A stretch of DNA of 64,000 bases from Xiphias gladius (GCF_016859285.1 NC_053404.1:13562605-13626604); one strand, 5' to 3'. Positions 1 through 12,734 are shown, counted from the first letter of the stretch. Made by a program: numbers and translations. The notes: a model not told the origin generated them from the letters alone.

Positions 1-122
1 AGTCAGTCAGGAGAGCTGTGTGGGTGACGACAATGGCCAGCAGGGAAATCAAAAGGAGTAAATATTGCAGATAATCTCCGAACGGAGGGATAAAGGGCCC
101 AGGGACAGCAGCCGTAAATGTG

Positions 123-145
123 GGGTCAGAGGTCACCATGGAGAC
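123..145. promoter_or_regulatory. DR1-type nuclear receptor site overlapping an RFX X-box-like site
   Basis: Positions 123-135 read GGGTCA, one spacer base, AGGTCA. This is a direct repeat with one-base spacing, the form bound by RXR/PPAR and HNF4 type receptors. Overlapping it, 132-145 reads GTCACC-AT-GGAGAC, which differs at one base from the palindromic RFX X-box consensus. Both are seen directly. That they are functional is inference, and short motifs of this kind also occur by chance. Confidence 0.3.
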
Positions 146-2609
146 GCAGGGGGAGGCGGGCGGGGTTTATTGTGCCCAGCCTGGCTGAGTGAAGGACAGG
201 GTGAATGGGGATTAACACCACCCCAGTGCCTCTCTATGCACCCCCTCCATTGCAGGGCCCGGGTAGTGTTCCCATGTGACTGCCCCCTAACACCAACACC
301 TTTATGTGGGCCTCATAGCAGCCTTATCACACCTCCTTTACTCCTCATTCTCACATATTCACACATGCATCATGTAACATATAGTGAGGGGAAGAACCTT
401 GGTTAATGGGAATTATGAGTTTTTCAATTCTGTATGAGGAAAAGAAGAAAAAAATGCATGCAATGAGACTGGAGCATGCTAAAGTCACACATACGATGAC
501 ATGGGGGCATGGTGGGGGGATAGTTTCGTTTACTCATTTAAATATGCCCCCACTTCACCTCAGTGAAGGAGGCTGAAGTAACTTGTGCGCACACTCACAC
601 ACTGGCATCATAATGTTGCCTTTGATAGTGTCCAAAGTGACATAGGCGTTGTCCGATGGTAGTCTAAACTCAAGAGAGATCTGAGAGGGAACTAGATTTT
701 TCTAGAATGAGATTGTTTTTAGCATTTGGACCATCATTTTCCATGAGTTAGAATGGGATATATTTATGATTAAAATGTTTGGATATATCTTGTTTTTTCT
801 GCAAAGTCATTAGAAATTCTTGTGTTTATTGAGTAGGTAAAGTTTTTTGGCCAGACACCAACAATCCAAGTAAAATGTCCTAATAAAACTAACTCTGTGG
901 GTATTTTTAGATTTCTAAAAGTTCAGAGACGTCATGTAAACTTCATTCTTTAATTTCGCTTTCCTTTAAATATTGCAGATTGGTTATAATGCCACTAGAG
1001 GGCAATATTATGTTGCTGCAGCAGCTCGATTTGGGTCCTGAGAGGCTTATCATGAGCTATTTTCCCACTTTCCTTTCTTTCCATTTTCATAGTATTGTTT
1101 GAATTTTTTCAGATTAAAATGGAAAGATAGCAAAACATGACAGCATCAGTATCAAAACCAACAAAATAAAATGTTTTTTTGAGAACAAATGGCACTGTGG
1201 TGCCACAGCAAGTACAAAATGCATTATTTTCCCAACTTTCAAAAGAGATATGACAAACAAAAAGAAACATTAAAATAAGTTATCACAGTTATTGTGAAAC
1301 CTGAGTGGTTTAATTGCCTTACAAGCCACTGGGACATTATAAATGGGACATTTTTTTAATTAATTCTGCTGATTTCTTAACAAACATGCCTTTAAAATGT
1401 CTCAAGTTTTAGCACCAGCATGGTGTGACAAGTGCTGGACGTGGGAAATGTGTATGTGCGGTTTGCATGTGTCTGTTTATACATGTGAGTGGGTGCCCAT
1501 GTGCGTAGGACCGTACTCCACAGCTGTTCAAGGTTCTGATCTGAAGCAGGCCATTGCTTGCTGTGAAAATATTATTGCAAGTGTTTATTATTGCTTTAGT
1601 GTGAAACAGTGGGAGTGTTGTGTGTGCTGCACGGGCTGGTGGAGTATGGAGTGTTTGTGTGTGTGAAGGGATAGTGGTAGTGGTGGTATGTGTGTGTGTG
1701 TATGTGGGGGTGTCTCCCTTCTCCTCCTCTGCTTTTCCCACCGGCCAGCCCCCAGCCCGTGGCCCACTGCACCCTGGGTAATGGGGAGGTCTATTGGAGT
1801 TGATTAGTTCCGGCTGGATCTCAGATAGAGTTCTGACAGGCAGGAGAAACGAGCTCTCAGCGTGACCCCCCACTTCCCCCACACACCCCTGTCTGAGGAA
1901 CAATGGGCAAGGCAGGGGAAGGGCTTTTTAAACAACTGCAGCTTTGCTCTACTCCGCCACTCCCCTCGGCCAAAAACTGTGCCATTAGTACTACAAAAAC
2001 TACATTACACTGCTGCACAAATACCACCTTTACTGCTTCTACAAGTGTCCATCCACACGTAATTATTAGATAGAAACAAGTGTGCATTTGCCCTAACTGT
2101 TATCCCTTTCTTTTTCTTAACAAGTAGGACCAATCTATCAACATACCATTATTTCAAAAGTCCTTTGCATGTTTTGTGAATGCTGCAGATGAAGACAAAT
2201 GTTATAGATGGAGAATGCTCAATGTGTTGCCTAGAGAATTGGCAGCATACATCAGGATTAGCCAAAGTGTATTGTAGTTTACTTTACAAACCATCTCATC
2301 GACCATATTGGACACCTGTAGCATAAACCGTAGTCCATTAGACACATTCCTCAGCAGAGCAGCATCATTCACACACTTTTCCCTCTGCAGCCTCATCCTC
2401 TCTGTCCTCTTTATTTCCCACTCTATCCCCTTTAGATCCTTTCTTTCTTCTTCTCTCCTTTTCTCTCTCTCTCACTCTTTCTCCACACATAATTGATTAA
2501 GGGCCGTTTTCATAAATCAATTTGGGACGCACATCAGTCAGCCCTGAATGGAGGAACCCCCCTCTGAGCAGCGGTTTTAATCTACCTCAGCATGCCCTGC
2601 CACTCTTAC

Positions 2610-2611
<2 letters not shown>

Positions 2612-2660
<49 letters not shown>

Positions 2661-2744
2661 GATACACACACACTCTCTCTCACACATTCTCACACACTCT
2701 CACACACTATCACACACTCTCACACACTCACACACTCACACACT
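2612..2744. repeat. (AC)n microsatellite and CACACTCT-type minisatellite
   Basis: A pure (AC) run of about 46 bp (2612-2657) is followed by degenerate CACACACTCT/CACACACTAT units to about 2744. Translated, it gives meaningless Thr-His open frames. Confidence 0.95.
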
Positions 2745-4173
2745 GATCTGTGTAGTTTGTTTTCTTCAGTTTGGGTTAAGGCTGTTGCAGGTCGCCAAAC
2801 ATGAAATATGCAAATGTTTTCAGCACTTTTGCAGACACTGACTTGGAACAGGCGATTTGACAGACACATACACACGTTTCCACTGAGTCTGAACGACACT
2901 TGTTGTTATGAAGAACTTGGAAGAGAATAGTGGATGTTTGGGGTTTTGATGGATTAAAAAGGATGACAAGCAAAATAAAAAGTGGAGAGTCTTTTTTTAT
3001 GGGTGTGAAAGAAATCCTATTTTTTCCATATGTCTTTGCTGTATATCCCTAAACAAACAAATATGGTGTTAGTGCACTTAGCACTCTTTCTCCAAGATAA
3101 ATGCTTCTTACTGCTGTTTATAATTACACTTTAATTGTCATCATAGTAAATGACTTCATCTCTTTCTTTCTCACTCTGTGTCTCGTTCTCCTTTTCAGGA
3201 CTGTTGTTTTGGATGAAATGAGTGTAACCATGACACCGCCCGTTCTTATTAGAAAAAATGTGCCAAGTTGCAATGGATCCTGGGAACATGAGCCTGCAAC
3301 AGCTGCAAGTGATATGCCTGACTTTTCTCTACTCTCAGTTTGAATTTTCTTACACTCTTACACTTGCCCTTTTTCTCTCGAACTTTTTCCTTCACCCTGA
3401 TCTTTTGCTCTTTTTTTAAATATCTCCTTTGTGCCCCCGTTGCTCCAGCTCGTATTTGTTTCTTGTTCTTTTACCCCCCCACACACACACACACCCCGCC
3501 ACCTCTCTCCGTGCTCCAGGGTGTTGGCTTTAGTGGTAGTGAAAGCTGCTTTGCCTTTAAAAACAGTTTGTTTTAATGAGAGGGGGGGGGGCATTCAGGA
3601 GAGATGGGGTGGAGGGTCACAGCTGAAGCCAATTGTGTCCCTTTCCTGTCTGAGGTGCTGCGGGCTGGGGTCAAGCTCAGGGTCATGCTGGCCCGTCACT
3701 CCGGCTGGGTCCTGGTGCTGGTTCTGAATTGCCGCCAGCATGTGTGTGTGTATGTGTGTGTACAAGACAGTGTGTGTGTTTTTTGTGCAAGTTAAGAGAA
3801 GAGGGGCAGGAGGCACATCTGTTTCTGATCCCCCCAGAAAGCCTTGCACTCCGGACCTGGAGGTGCTGGCGTGCCTGTGGAAGACTGAGATGGAGAAGGA
3901 GGGGAGGAGAGAGCGAGTGATCGGTCACACGCACACAGTATGTGTTTGGTACAATGTGGTGCGATGTGGCCTGTTTTTACCGCCACCTTCTCCTCCACTT
4001 CTTTCTCTTCCAGCCTCCTTCACATTTACATTTTCTGGACTGCATTTTTGAGGACTTGTCTTCAAAACCTGGAAAAGTCCTAACATATATGATAATGTGA
4101 AATAAATGGCCTTAAATGGTCTTACTTTGAGTGAAGTAAAGCATTAATGTCTTACATCGTGTTTCAAAAGTCT

Positions 4174-4335
4174 TAAAGGAGCAGTTGAACAGCAAATACG
4201 CTTATTCTAATTTTTGCTCTCATATCTTCTTTTATATATAAGGCCTCAGCCAGCAGCCACTGGTGTACCTGCACCTGTAAAGTTCACTAATTAACATGCT
4301 ATATTTAATTTGTTTAATCTTTTGTTTAATCTTTT
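4174..4335 (+). mobile_element. Fragment of the 17831-18145 MITE family
   Basis: The order of landmarks is GCAGTTGAACAGCAAATACG, then CTCATATCTTC, then CAGCCAGCAGCC, then CACTAATTAACATGCTATAT. These are pieces of a repeat I recognise from many percomorph genomes and of which a fuller copy lies at 17831-18145. This copy is internally deleted and lacks its second terminus. The assignment rests on memory of the family and needs a repeat-library search. Confidence 0.6.
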
Positions 4336-5173
4336 TAAAATGCTGAAATTTAAAATAAAGGGGTCTGAACAACATTTGGCTACACAGCAGGAGTTTCTAC
4401 CGACAGAGGAAGGCCTGCTACTCATCATGAGGTTTCTGATAGGTCAACAGCTGCAACAGCTAGAAACTACTCTTACTTTCCATTCTTATTGGCTCTGAAA
4501 GAATCTTTAAAAGTTTTGTCTTCAAGTTGATGAAACTTTTAGGCGCCCAGCATTTTCTTCTCCCTCTCCGTCCAGTTTTTGTCTGCCTCTTTCTTCTCAC
4601 CTGACTTCCTCCTGCCATGACAGCATCTTACCTCATGTTTTCTTTTCTTTGCCCTTTCTCCTTGCATTGTAATTCTTCAGTGTTTTTTCTTTTGTTTGCT
4701 TTTGAAAATTACCTTGCCCCAGCAAAAAAAAGTGACATATTATTTTACTATTCCAGTCTTTTTCTTTAGTCCATAAACTAAAAAAAAACTTCACAACCCC
4801 TTTTCTTGCTCTTCTCAGCCTATACCAAGTCCCCTAACTTCTCCCCCTTCTTCCTCCGCCTCCTCCTCTCCCTGTTTGGTCTGTGTGGAGAAGGTAAGGT
4901 TGAGATGAAACAGCACATCAGTCTTTGAACAGTGCCCGTAAAAAAGGCACATATTAACAAGCAAACTAATAAGCTGCAGGACCCGCAGAGTTGGAGCACA
5001 CTGTGCATTACACACATACGCTCACGCACTCACACCCCTACACCATGTCTCTTGCATGATATAGTTTTCATTTTCTCCCTTTGTGTCGGTGTTTTGGTAT
5101 CTCAGTTGCTGCTTTTCTCCATTTTCCACACACACATTTCATGCATGATATACACAAGAGCTGTCTTGTCTTT

Positions 5174-5245
5174 CAGGGAGAAGTCTAAGTCAAGTCTCGT
5201 CACAGTTGGTCAGGGCTCACTTGAGACCAGCTGTGACAAGAGTTG
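5174..5245 (+). repeat. Fragment of AAGTCAAGTC-type repeat
   Basis: The sequence contains AAGTCTAAGTCAAGTCTCGT followed by a variant tail. The same AAGTCAAGTC units recur at 32278-32455 and 33200-33325, so these are probably copies of one dispersed repeat family. Confidence 0.5.
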
Positions 5246-6821
5246 AGCTTTGATGGCATTTGATTTTTTCTTTTCATAGTTGTGTCAGAGAATAATTCCA
5301 TTTTATTTCAGCTTGGGTCTTACTTTAGTCATTTTGGCCATAGTGTCTATTGGTCATGATAAGAATGCAGGCTAATCACCAAAGTAATTGCTGAGCTCTG
5401 GGAACAAAGAGTCAACAACAAAGTTGCAGAAATAGTCTACAAGAAACATGGGCGTTCATATGATCAGACAGGTTGTAAACAAATCAAAAGTAAGTATAAC
5501 TACATTAGGTCAAAGTTAAACCATAATTTGCCTTAATTTTCTCTTCCACATACACCTGACTAACCTGGGGGTCCGAACGTCTGAATGCTTGTGTTTCATG
5601 CTGTGTCTGATATCTTTTTAGGGATGATCGCACATTCCCAGATCTCAAAAGTTAACTTGATGAGTACAATGTTATTATATCCAATGGAAGCAAAGGCCAA
5701 CGGAATAAATACTTAAAATTTGTAGCTATTCTAGGCTTGGCTGTCACTGTGTTTTAAACTGTTCTGATATTTCAGGTCAGAACTTTGGCCTTGAATGTTT
5801 TTGTTTTCAAACCACGGGTAAGTCATATTTTAAAGTGAGACTATAAAACTAAACTATGACACTAAGTAACTTTTAAATGAAAAACTAACAGAGTATTCTA
5901 CTTAAAATGAAAAGTCAAATTCGTTGCAACAAAAGACATTTTTGCTCAATTCAGTAAACCCAGGAGTTTTGCTGCTAAAGCCTTACATGGTCTGGTATGA
6001 GCAGTAGCTTAATGTTAGCTAATGTTAGCTAGACATTAATGTGCAACTGAATCAGTTACCAAGTACCAAGTACCAAGTACTGAGTTTGTTGTATTTATGA
6101 TTCCTCTCGACAATGTTTTTGCTTTTACTCTTATCCCATAATTATCACTTGTGTTTACAGTGGACTGTTCATCTAAAGTCAGATAGATCATATATTTAAG
6201 TTAGACTATGGATTTAAGGTAACTGCCTGCTGGCTTTATGCATTTACTTCTGCCCTTCCCTCTGTCTATTTCTCTTTGTCTTGGTCCCTCTCCATTTTCT
6301 TCACTTATGAACACACTGCCCTCAAATATACACACACATACACACAAACGCTGGGCTCACTACCGTGACATACACTAATATCCCCCAGTCACCATTTCAC
6401 AGCTCCAGACTCTCTGCTCGACACACCTGAGCCAATAAAGAGGAACGTTTTTGCCAGGAAAAGCTATTTCATTCTGTCTCTGTCGTCCTCCCTCTCTCCT
6501 TCCCCTTCCTTCCCCCTAAACGCCCTCCATTTTAGTCCCTGAGGCCCTAAAAACTGCCCCATACTTAACTTCTCCCAAACCCCTGAACACCACCATGTCC
6601 ACCGACAGCCCCCTAACCCTTCTCCTGTTCCCCAACTCCTCTCTGACTTAATCCCCGAGGGCCGTAAGCCGCCGAACATTTAACCCCCCCCCCCCAGGCT
6701 ACTCCAGAGAGGTTCTTTACAACCCTGTCATCCCTGCCAGAGCAGTAAAATACACATCTGGAATCACACTCTACGCTCAACGCTCTCTCACCCCATGGTT
6801 AAGAATCCCCCCACATCCACC

Positions 6822-6823
<2 letters not shown>

Positions 6824-6894
<71 letters not shown>
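6824..6894. repeat. (CA)n microsatellite
   Basis: About 71 bp of CA units with a single CATA interruption near 6857. Confidence 0.97.
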
Positions 6895-6899
<5 letters not shown>

Positions 6900-8104
6900 G
6901 CAAGGGCCACGCCGCAGGAAAAACACTCCCAGAACGAGCTACAAACGCTGAAATAACACTGTTACCCTAAGTGAGATGTTTCTACTGAGGGCTGGAGAGG
7001 AGCGTGGCAAAGATACACACATTTTGTTGGGGGAGAAGGGGAAGGACGTAGGCATGTTGGATTTCACTGTATTCATCCGCCCACACAGGCTGAGGCCGTT
7101 TTGGATCTCGGTCAAGCTTCAGTTTCCCTCCCTGCTAGTGCTTTTATTCTTTCAGTTTGTTGTACCACCCCGTGCTCACGCTTTTCAGCATTTGTGTGAG
7201 AAAGTGTCTCCTGGTCTGAAGCGTGACTATATATACATTTAATAATGGCCTGTGCGGTGTAGTAATGGGTGGTTGGGTTCGGCCATGGTACTGGGAGGAA
7301 ATGTCAGCAACAGATACAGAGCTAAGTGAGCGGAGAGAAGACAAATTGATTCCCTTAAATTGTCATCTCATCGGCTCTGATAGAGACTTGTGTGAAGAAA
7401 TTTTACTACGGTGTTTTCATGTATAGTATGTATGTGTGAGAGTGTGTTTTCCAGCTTGCGTGTGCGCATTTTGACCACTTAACTGTCTCTGTGAGAACGT
7501 CTGTGCTTCTTTTCCTCTCCCTTGCTCTCAGTTTTCCTGAACCGGCTCCAGTGATGGATAATAAAGGCTCAAGAAATCCTCCGGCTGTTATACTTTCCTT
7601 TTTATTATTATTTTTTTTTAATGTTCAACGTAATCAGGATGAGGGAAAGGAGTAGAAAAAGGAATGACTGAAGGGGAGGGAGAGAAAAATATAACTCGTT
7701 CTCTTTCACATTTCTGAAATGAAGTTTTAGAAATGAGAGGAATAACTACGAGATATTGGATTTCATTTGGAGCCCAGAACCTTTTAACCAAGACCATGTG
7801 CCACTTCTTGGCTGGTTTGTGTGTATGTATGTACTGTATATTTGTGTGTGTATGTGTGTGTGAGAGATTCAGAGAGAGACAGAGGGTCAGGTTTCGGCAC
7901 TGAGGGGAGGTGCTCGGTGCTGTAAGGGAGAGAACAGTGCTGCGGTAGGTAAATAGGGCCCTGCCAGTGGAACGCTCTCTTCTCACTCTGCCAGAATCTT
8001 TCTTGTTTTGTTTTGGGTTTTTTCTTCTTCTTCTTCTTCTGTAAGACTTGGGGGTTGAGGAGGGGTGAGGGTGGAGTTAAGATGGAGGGGGGAATGTGTG
8101 TGTG

Positions 8105-8165
8105 GGGGGGCTGGCTATTAATGAGCACCGTCATTTTTCTAATTAGTGCTTTGGGGAATATTTTC
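8105..8165. promoter_or_regulatory. Candidate regulatory element with homeodomain core motifs
   Basis: Within 60 bp there are CTATTAATGAGC and TCTAATTAGTGC, which carry TAAT/ATTA homeodomain cores, followed by a pause in simple-sequence DNA. The piece stands out between microsatellites as non-repetitive and AT-core rich. Conservation cannot be checked here, so this is only a candidate. Confidence 0.25.
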
Positions 8166-8235
8166 TTAAGGACTGTCGACCCTCCCTGCAGAGCTTTTTG
8201 GGAGAGAAATGCATGTGTGTGTGAGGTTGTGCACG

Positions 8236-8252
8236 TGTGTGTGTCTGTGTGT

Positions 8253-8284
<32 letters not shown>
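8236..8284. repeat. (GT)n microsatellite
   Basis: Interrupted GT units, with a pure run of about 30 bp from 8255. An imperfect GTGCACGTGTGT motif precedes it. Confidence 0.95.
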
Positions 8285-8881
8285 CTCAGCCTGTGCATAT
8301 GTGTAAAGTATGTGTTTGTTTGCATGCAATTCTGAGTGTATCTGAGTGTATTTTCATTCTGCAGTTTTTCTTTTTTGTGAGAAATTGACTTTATTTTCTC
8401 TACAACTCCATTTATTCAGGACTTTTTTACATTCACACACACACACCCTTGTCCCATCCTGAAGGTATGGATGGACACACATAAACACCGTCACACACAC
8501 TCTACACTCCCAGTTCATTAAATTGAGGGGTTTCAGATCCTCCTCCCTCCTTCCTGTATTCTCAGAATTCATGAGCAAAGGAAATTTTCATTTCTCCTTT
8601 CTTCCCTCTCAAAACTTTCTTTTCTCTTTTGCTCCCTCTTCTGCTGTTTCTTTTCAGTGAGTCTGTTGCTCTCCTACTTGCTTTGATCCCCCCCTTTCAA
8701 TCCACCCCTCCTATCCCTCCCAGGGCCTCCAGCCAGCTCACTGGAGCGGTTTCCTGAGTCTGCCCAGATTAATGAGTGTAACTTAGTGTGTATGTATGTG
8801 TGTGAGAGAGAAGGAGGGAGAAAGAATGCCTCAGTGTACCACAAATTGTGAGTGTGTGAGTTTGCATACTGTACAAGCCCT

Positions 8882-8884
<3 letters not shown>

Positions 8885-8961
<77 letters not shown>
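8885..8961. repeat. Long (TG)n microsatellite
   Basis: About 77 bp of uninterrupted TG units, among the longest pure dinucleotide runs in the window. It is a good candidate polymorphic marker. Confidence 0.98.
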
Positions 8962-8962
<1 letters not shown>

Positions 8963-9327
8963 TTTCCAAACCAAACTTTATTTTGTGGAATTTTTTTCAA
9001 AGATCATCAAAGTAAGTGATTCCACAGAAGGCTGGCTTTCGTGTTGCATCTGGGCCGTTGTAAAGAATTCCCAAATCACGAGGCTGCCAGGATACGATTG
9101 CAATCAAGCGGCAGGCGTCTGAAAAAAAAAAAAAAAGTCAAAATGACCCAAATGTCTGTGTCACAGAGCGGGGTTCAGTTCGTAGAGCTGGGACTGCAAC
9201 TTTCATTATCATTCTCAGGCTGAGAGTGTGCAAACTGAAAACAATTACAATATAACTGATTAGAATTCCTCCATGAAAACCCAAAGTGCTAAAAATAATC
9301 CCCTGATTGGAGCCATGTGTTGAATTT

Positions 9328-9330
<3 letters not shown>

Positions 9331-9369
<39 letters not shown>
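9331..9369. repeat. (TG)n microsatellite
   Basis: About 39 bp of pure TG units. Confidence 0.97.
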
Positions 9370-9372
<3 letters not shown>

Positions 9373-9580
9373 GTGGTGGGTCGTAGAAATAGGGAGGACG
9401 CAGCAGAGGGTGGTATGAATCAAACCAGAGTGAAAAACAGTTTGTCTTTTCTCTGAGCTCTGATAATAATGCCACGTGAGGCCCTGCTGCACGGCGTTTA
9501 TTTACTCTCACAACTTGCAGTGTACACACTTTCACTCACACACATACACATGTACACACACTCTGTCATCAGCACAGCAG

Positions 9581-9582
<2 letters not shown>

Positions 9583-9635
<53 letters not shown>
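9583..9635. repeat. (AC)n microsatellite
   Basis: About 53 bp of pure AC units, in opposite strand phase to the TG run 220 bp upstream. Confidence 0.97.
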
Positions 9636-9641
<6 letters not shown>

Positions 9642-10036
9642 CAGATGCCTTCCAGCAGACTTACAAATATGGACATAAACATGTAATCACAACCATGCAT
9701 GTTCCACTAAGGCCGCAGTTTCTCACTCCTCTCTGACACACACAGATGGGAGGAGGAGTGATGGAGAAGAGGGGGCTCATAATGGCCATGTGCTTTTAGT
9801 TAGGACATATTCCACCTGAGAGCATATGTAAGAAAGAAAAAAAAACAAAACAGTGAATTAGTTTTCTTGGCCAGGTAAGTTTCCAAGAAATTCAACTTGG
9901 GTGGGTTCTCATCTGTTACAGTAAAGTGACATGAAATTGAAAAAAGTTGTATATAGCAAAGTTTAGAGTAGAGATTCAGCCAACAAATGCTTTTTTTTTT
10001 ATAATACACTGGTACTTAATAAAGTTTTCTGAAAGC

Positions 10037-10344
10037 TTAAAGGGGTTACTCCAGTGATTTAGTACGCTGATTTAGAACCTGGTAGTACCATATATTAGAT
10101 CCTCCACTTTTGATAAATGCACACATCTTTCAAACTCTACACCCCCAGTTTCTATTAAAGATGTGTGGTATGTAAACCCAAACCAAGGTAACCCTGATGA
10201 CCTCAGCAGGGTTATTTTCTCAGACTTCAAAAGCTCCTCCAGAACTACAGAAGACATTATACAACTGTTTTCACAGGCTGAGTAGTACTCCCGGTGACGA
10301 CTAAGCTGAACTCGATATGTAAAATCAGTGTATTGCCCCTTTAA
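10037..10344. mobile_element. Complete-looking MITE with about 24-bp terminal inverted repeats
   Basis: The left end reads TTAAAGGGGTTACTCCAGTG and the right end, read on the other strand, TTAAAGGGGCAATACACTGA. The two ends are inverted repeats of about 24 bp with a few mismatches. The element is about 308 bp and has no open frame for a transposase, so it is non-autonomous. Outer TTAA at both ends could be part of the terminus or the target duplication. The family resembles a common teleost MITE whose ends begin AAAGGGTCACTCC (from memory). A solo end of similar sequence lies near 12735. Confidence 0.8.
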
Positions 10345-11394
10345 CATAGTTTTCACCTTTGGGTTAGCATAAAGTAACTTTAAGGTTGTTAACATCATCT
10401 TCTTCCACACTGCCCAATTGTATCATGCTGTATATATCCTGCATCATGTATCTCTTCAATGAAGCTATATAATCTCTCCACAGTAAAATATGTAAAATTC
10501 ACAGGACTTTTATTTTAAAATCTGTTTAAGATCTCAAAGTTTCCAAAAACTATTTTTTTTTTTTTTGGGGGGGGGGTGAATAAATTGACCTACTTTGTTT
10601 TTTACTCTTGTTCTTTCACTTAAATCAATAAAGTAATACTATTTCTACCTGAATTGAGCATACTAGTACACTTTCCCACCATAAATATTCAACATACATA
10701 CATACATAAAAAGGAAAAGTTCCATTTAATGTAATGGAGCAGCAATAGAAAAACAAAATAATTTCACCACTGTGGCTGTTCCAGGGCTTTTGATCATATT
10801 ACATGATCTTCATCGGTAGATAGAGTTTACCCAGTTGTCATGGAATTGTAGATTTTCTCATTTCTAGTCTTTCCTGAACAGTTTAAGGACTTCTTGTCCA
10901 CATTGGCTTATAATTTGACCATCTACAATTTCTTGAAAACTGGGCGAACTCAGTCTGCTGATTAATATTATTTTATATGATCCAAAGCTCTAGAACAGCT
11001 ACTAAATGGACCTTGTAGTTATATTATTTTGTCAACTGCCGTTTCCAAGGTCAAGAATGAATTCTGGATCTCAATAAAACAGCTGTAAGCTGGTTGTATA
11101 TTTCACTTGTTTGACTCCTAGGAAAATTCATTTGCAGCCACTTAACAGGAGATGTAATGGAAATATGGCTTCAGGTGTCTGCTGTGATTTTCCAGGCCCA
11201 TATTGACTTATAAAGCCACCATTGTGGGAGCCAAAATTGGCTCTTATCACTCTCTCATAACTGAGGGGGCTGCCATGGTGACAGAGAGAAAACAATGTGT
11301 CATCTTCTCTGAACACATCACTGCTTCTCCAAAATAATATCTGTGAACTACGTCGGCCTGTGTGAACTGTGGATTTGTTCGTCACACACTGTTA

Positions 11395-11640
11395 ATGACA
11401 TCCACACCGATACATTAAAGGAAATGAAGCCATTTTAGCAGAGATTATTGCAGGAACTATCAGGATCTCTGAGTGGATTGTATAATTGACACAGATACTG
11501 ATGTTAGTGGTTAATTTTCCTGTCAATCATCATGAACAAGCGGCGACCTCGCTGTACGACAGCCTGGAGGATAGTGGGCGGGATGTCCTCTGGGAGCGTG
11601 TGGTTGGACAGCGGGCTTGGAGGCAGTGTCTGCTTATTTG
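11395..11640. promoter_or_regulatory. Candidate regulatory element with exact PBX/MEIS site
   Basis: Positions 11520-11529 read CTGTCAATCA, the reverse complement of TGATTGACAG, the canonical composite PBX-MEIS/PREP site. The flanks are non-repetitive and include GTATAATTGACACAG just upstream and a CpG-containing piece downstream (11540-11570). The motif match is seen directly. Calling the whole piece an enhancer is inference. Confidence 0.35.
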
Positions 11641-12734
11641 ATAAGAAGTCGTCCGTCAGGAAGGAAAATAAACAGTCGAGTGTGCTGCTACTGCAGAGCC
11701 AAAGGAAGAGCTGTTACTAGAGCACAACACAATATTTACACTACTGGGTCGACACACATCCGCACAGACACGCACTCACACTGGCCAGCACATATACCTG
11801 CACACATTTAGGGGCGAACAAACACTGAGACATCTACATATACACATGCACAGAGTGGAAACAGGTGCCAGGATGAAAACAGTATTCGAAAAAAACATTA
11901 GTTTAGTTGTACAAACAAAAGAAATTGTGGTGTTTGTTGGTTGTGTGCATGCATGCATTTCAGTTTATTCACAGTGCATACAAATACATGTTTAACCCCA
12001 CATCAAGTATGGGAAAAAAAGTACTAAAATGTCCTGTTCAGGTACTTAAGGAAGGGTAAATTAACTAGGGTACCTTTGGAATTAATGTAGTTCTTAAAAT
12101 GAAATCTGGACAGTCTAGATTCTTTAAATTAAGAAAATAAAGTGAAAACAAAGTAGATCCATACTCATCTTGCAGAGGGACACTGGCACTGGGAGGGACA
12201 CTGTTTATAGAATCATACGCTGGTCTTGGGTGTTTTAGACCATTTAATACCAAGCAAATACATGTAAGGTTACAGCCAAATATTTTTAAAAACATGCTGC
12301 TGAATGCATTTCTCCCACCTTCTAGGCATCGATTGATTTCTCTTAATTTTAGTAGTATGTGAAAATCTTGAAACTTGCATGAGTTGTGTAAACCATCACA
12401 GAGAACATCCACTCTGCATTTATTTTTGTTCACTATTATTTTTACGAGGTAATGCAGTGCAGTTATTTGAAATTAGTCTGCACTTAAACTGAACTACCGC
12501 AGCACGACAATGTACCTTGTGCCAAAAATTAATGCAGACTTGATTTTCACAGAAGTCAAGCATGTTTCAAGGTTCAGCTAAATATTCTTTATACAATACA
12601 GAAACGAAAAGAGAGAAATAGCAGCCTGGAGCAATAGGAAAAACAGATCCAAAAATCTAGAGTTGCGTAGCATGCATTTGAAAATAGTGAAACTGTAAAG
12701 TGCAAATGCTTTGTAGAGCTAAAACTTGCAAAAA

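Larger units (their letters stand above)
1..10036. other. Non-coding stretch upstream of boc, left part
   Basis: I find no exon chain or protein family here. Open frames are short and mostly arise from CA/GT repeats or pyrimidine-rich DNA. The stretch holds several long dinucleotide microsatellites, a fragment of a MITE (about 4174-4335), a fragment of an AAGTC-type repeat (about 5174-5245), and a few motif-rich pieces listed separately (123-145 and 8105-8165). Other pieces with little simple sequence that look conserved by eye are about 1730-1860 and 2490-2600, but I cannot test conservation. It may be intergenic DNA or part of a long 5' intron of boc. Confidence 0.6.

Noticed and set aside
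65..406. 113-codon open frame on the plus strand at the left edge
   Set aside because: No family resemblance, no splice context, and the composition follows a mixed regulatory-looking sequence. Length is within chance expectation.
2522..2804. Thr-His repeat open frames
   Set aside because: They are simply translations of CA/CT microsatellite DNA. The same applies to similar frames near 8143, 8769, 9260, 9469 and 26830.
3101..3343. Exon-like piece after a good acceptor (TCTCCTTTTCAG at about 3199)
   Set aside because: No compatible donor, no recognisable protein and no partner exons nearby.
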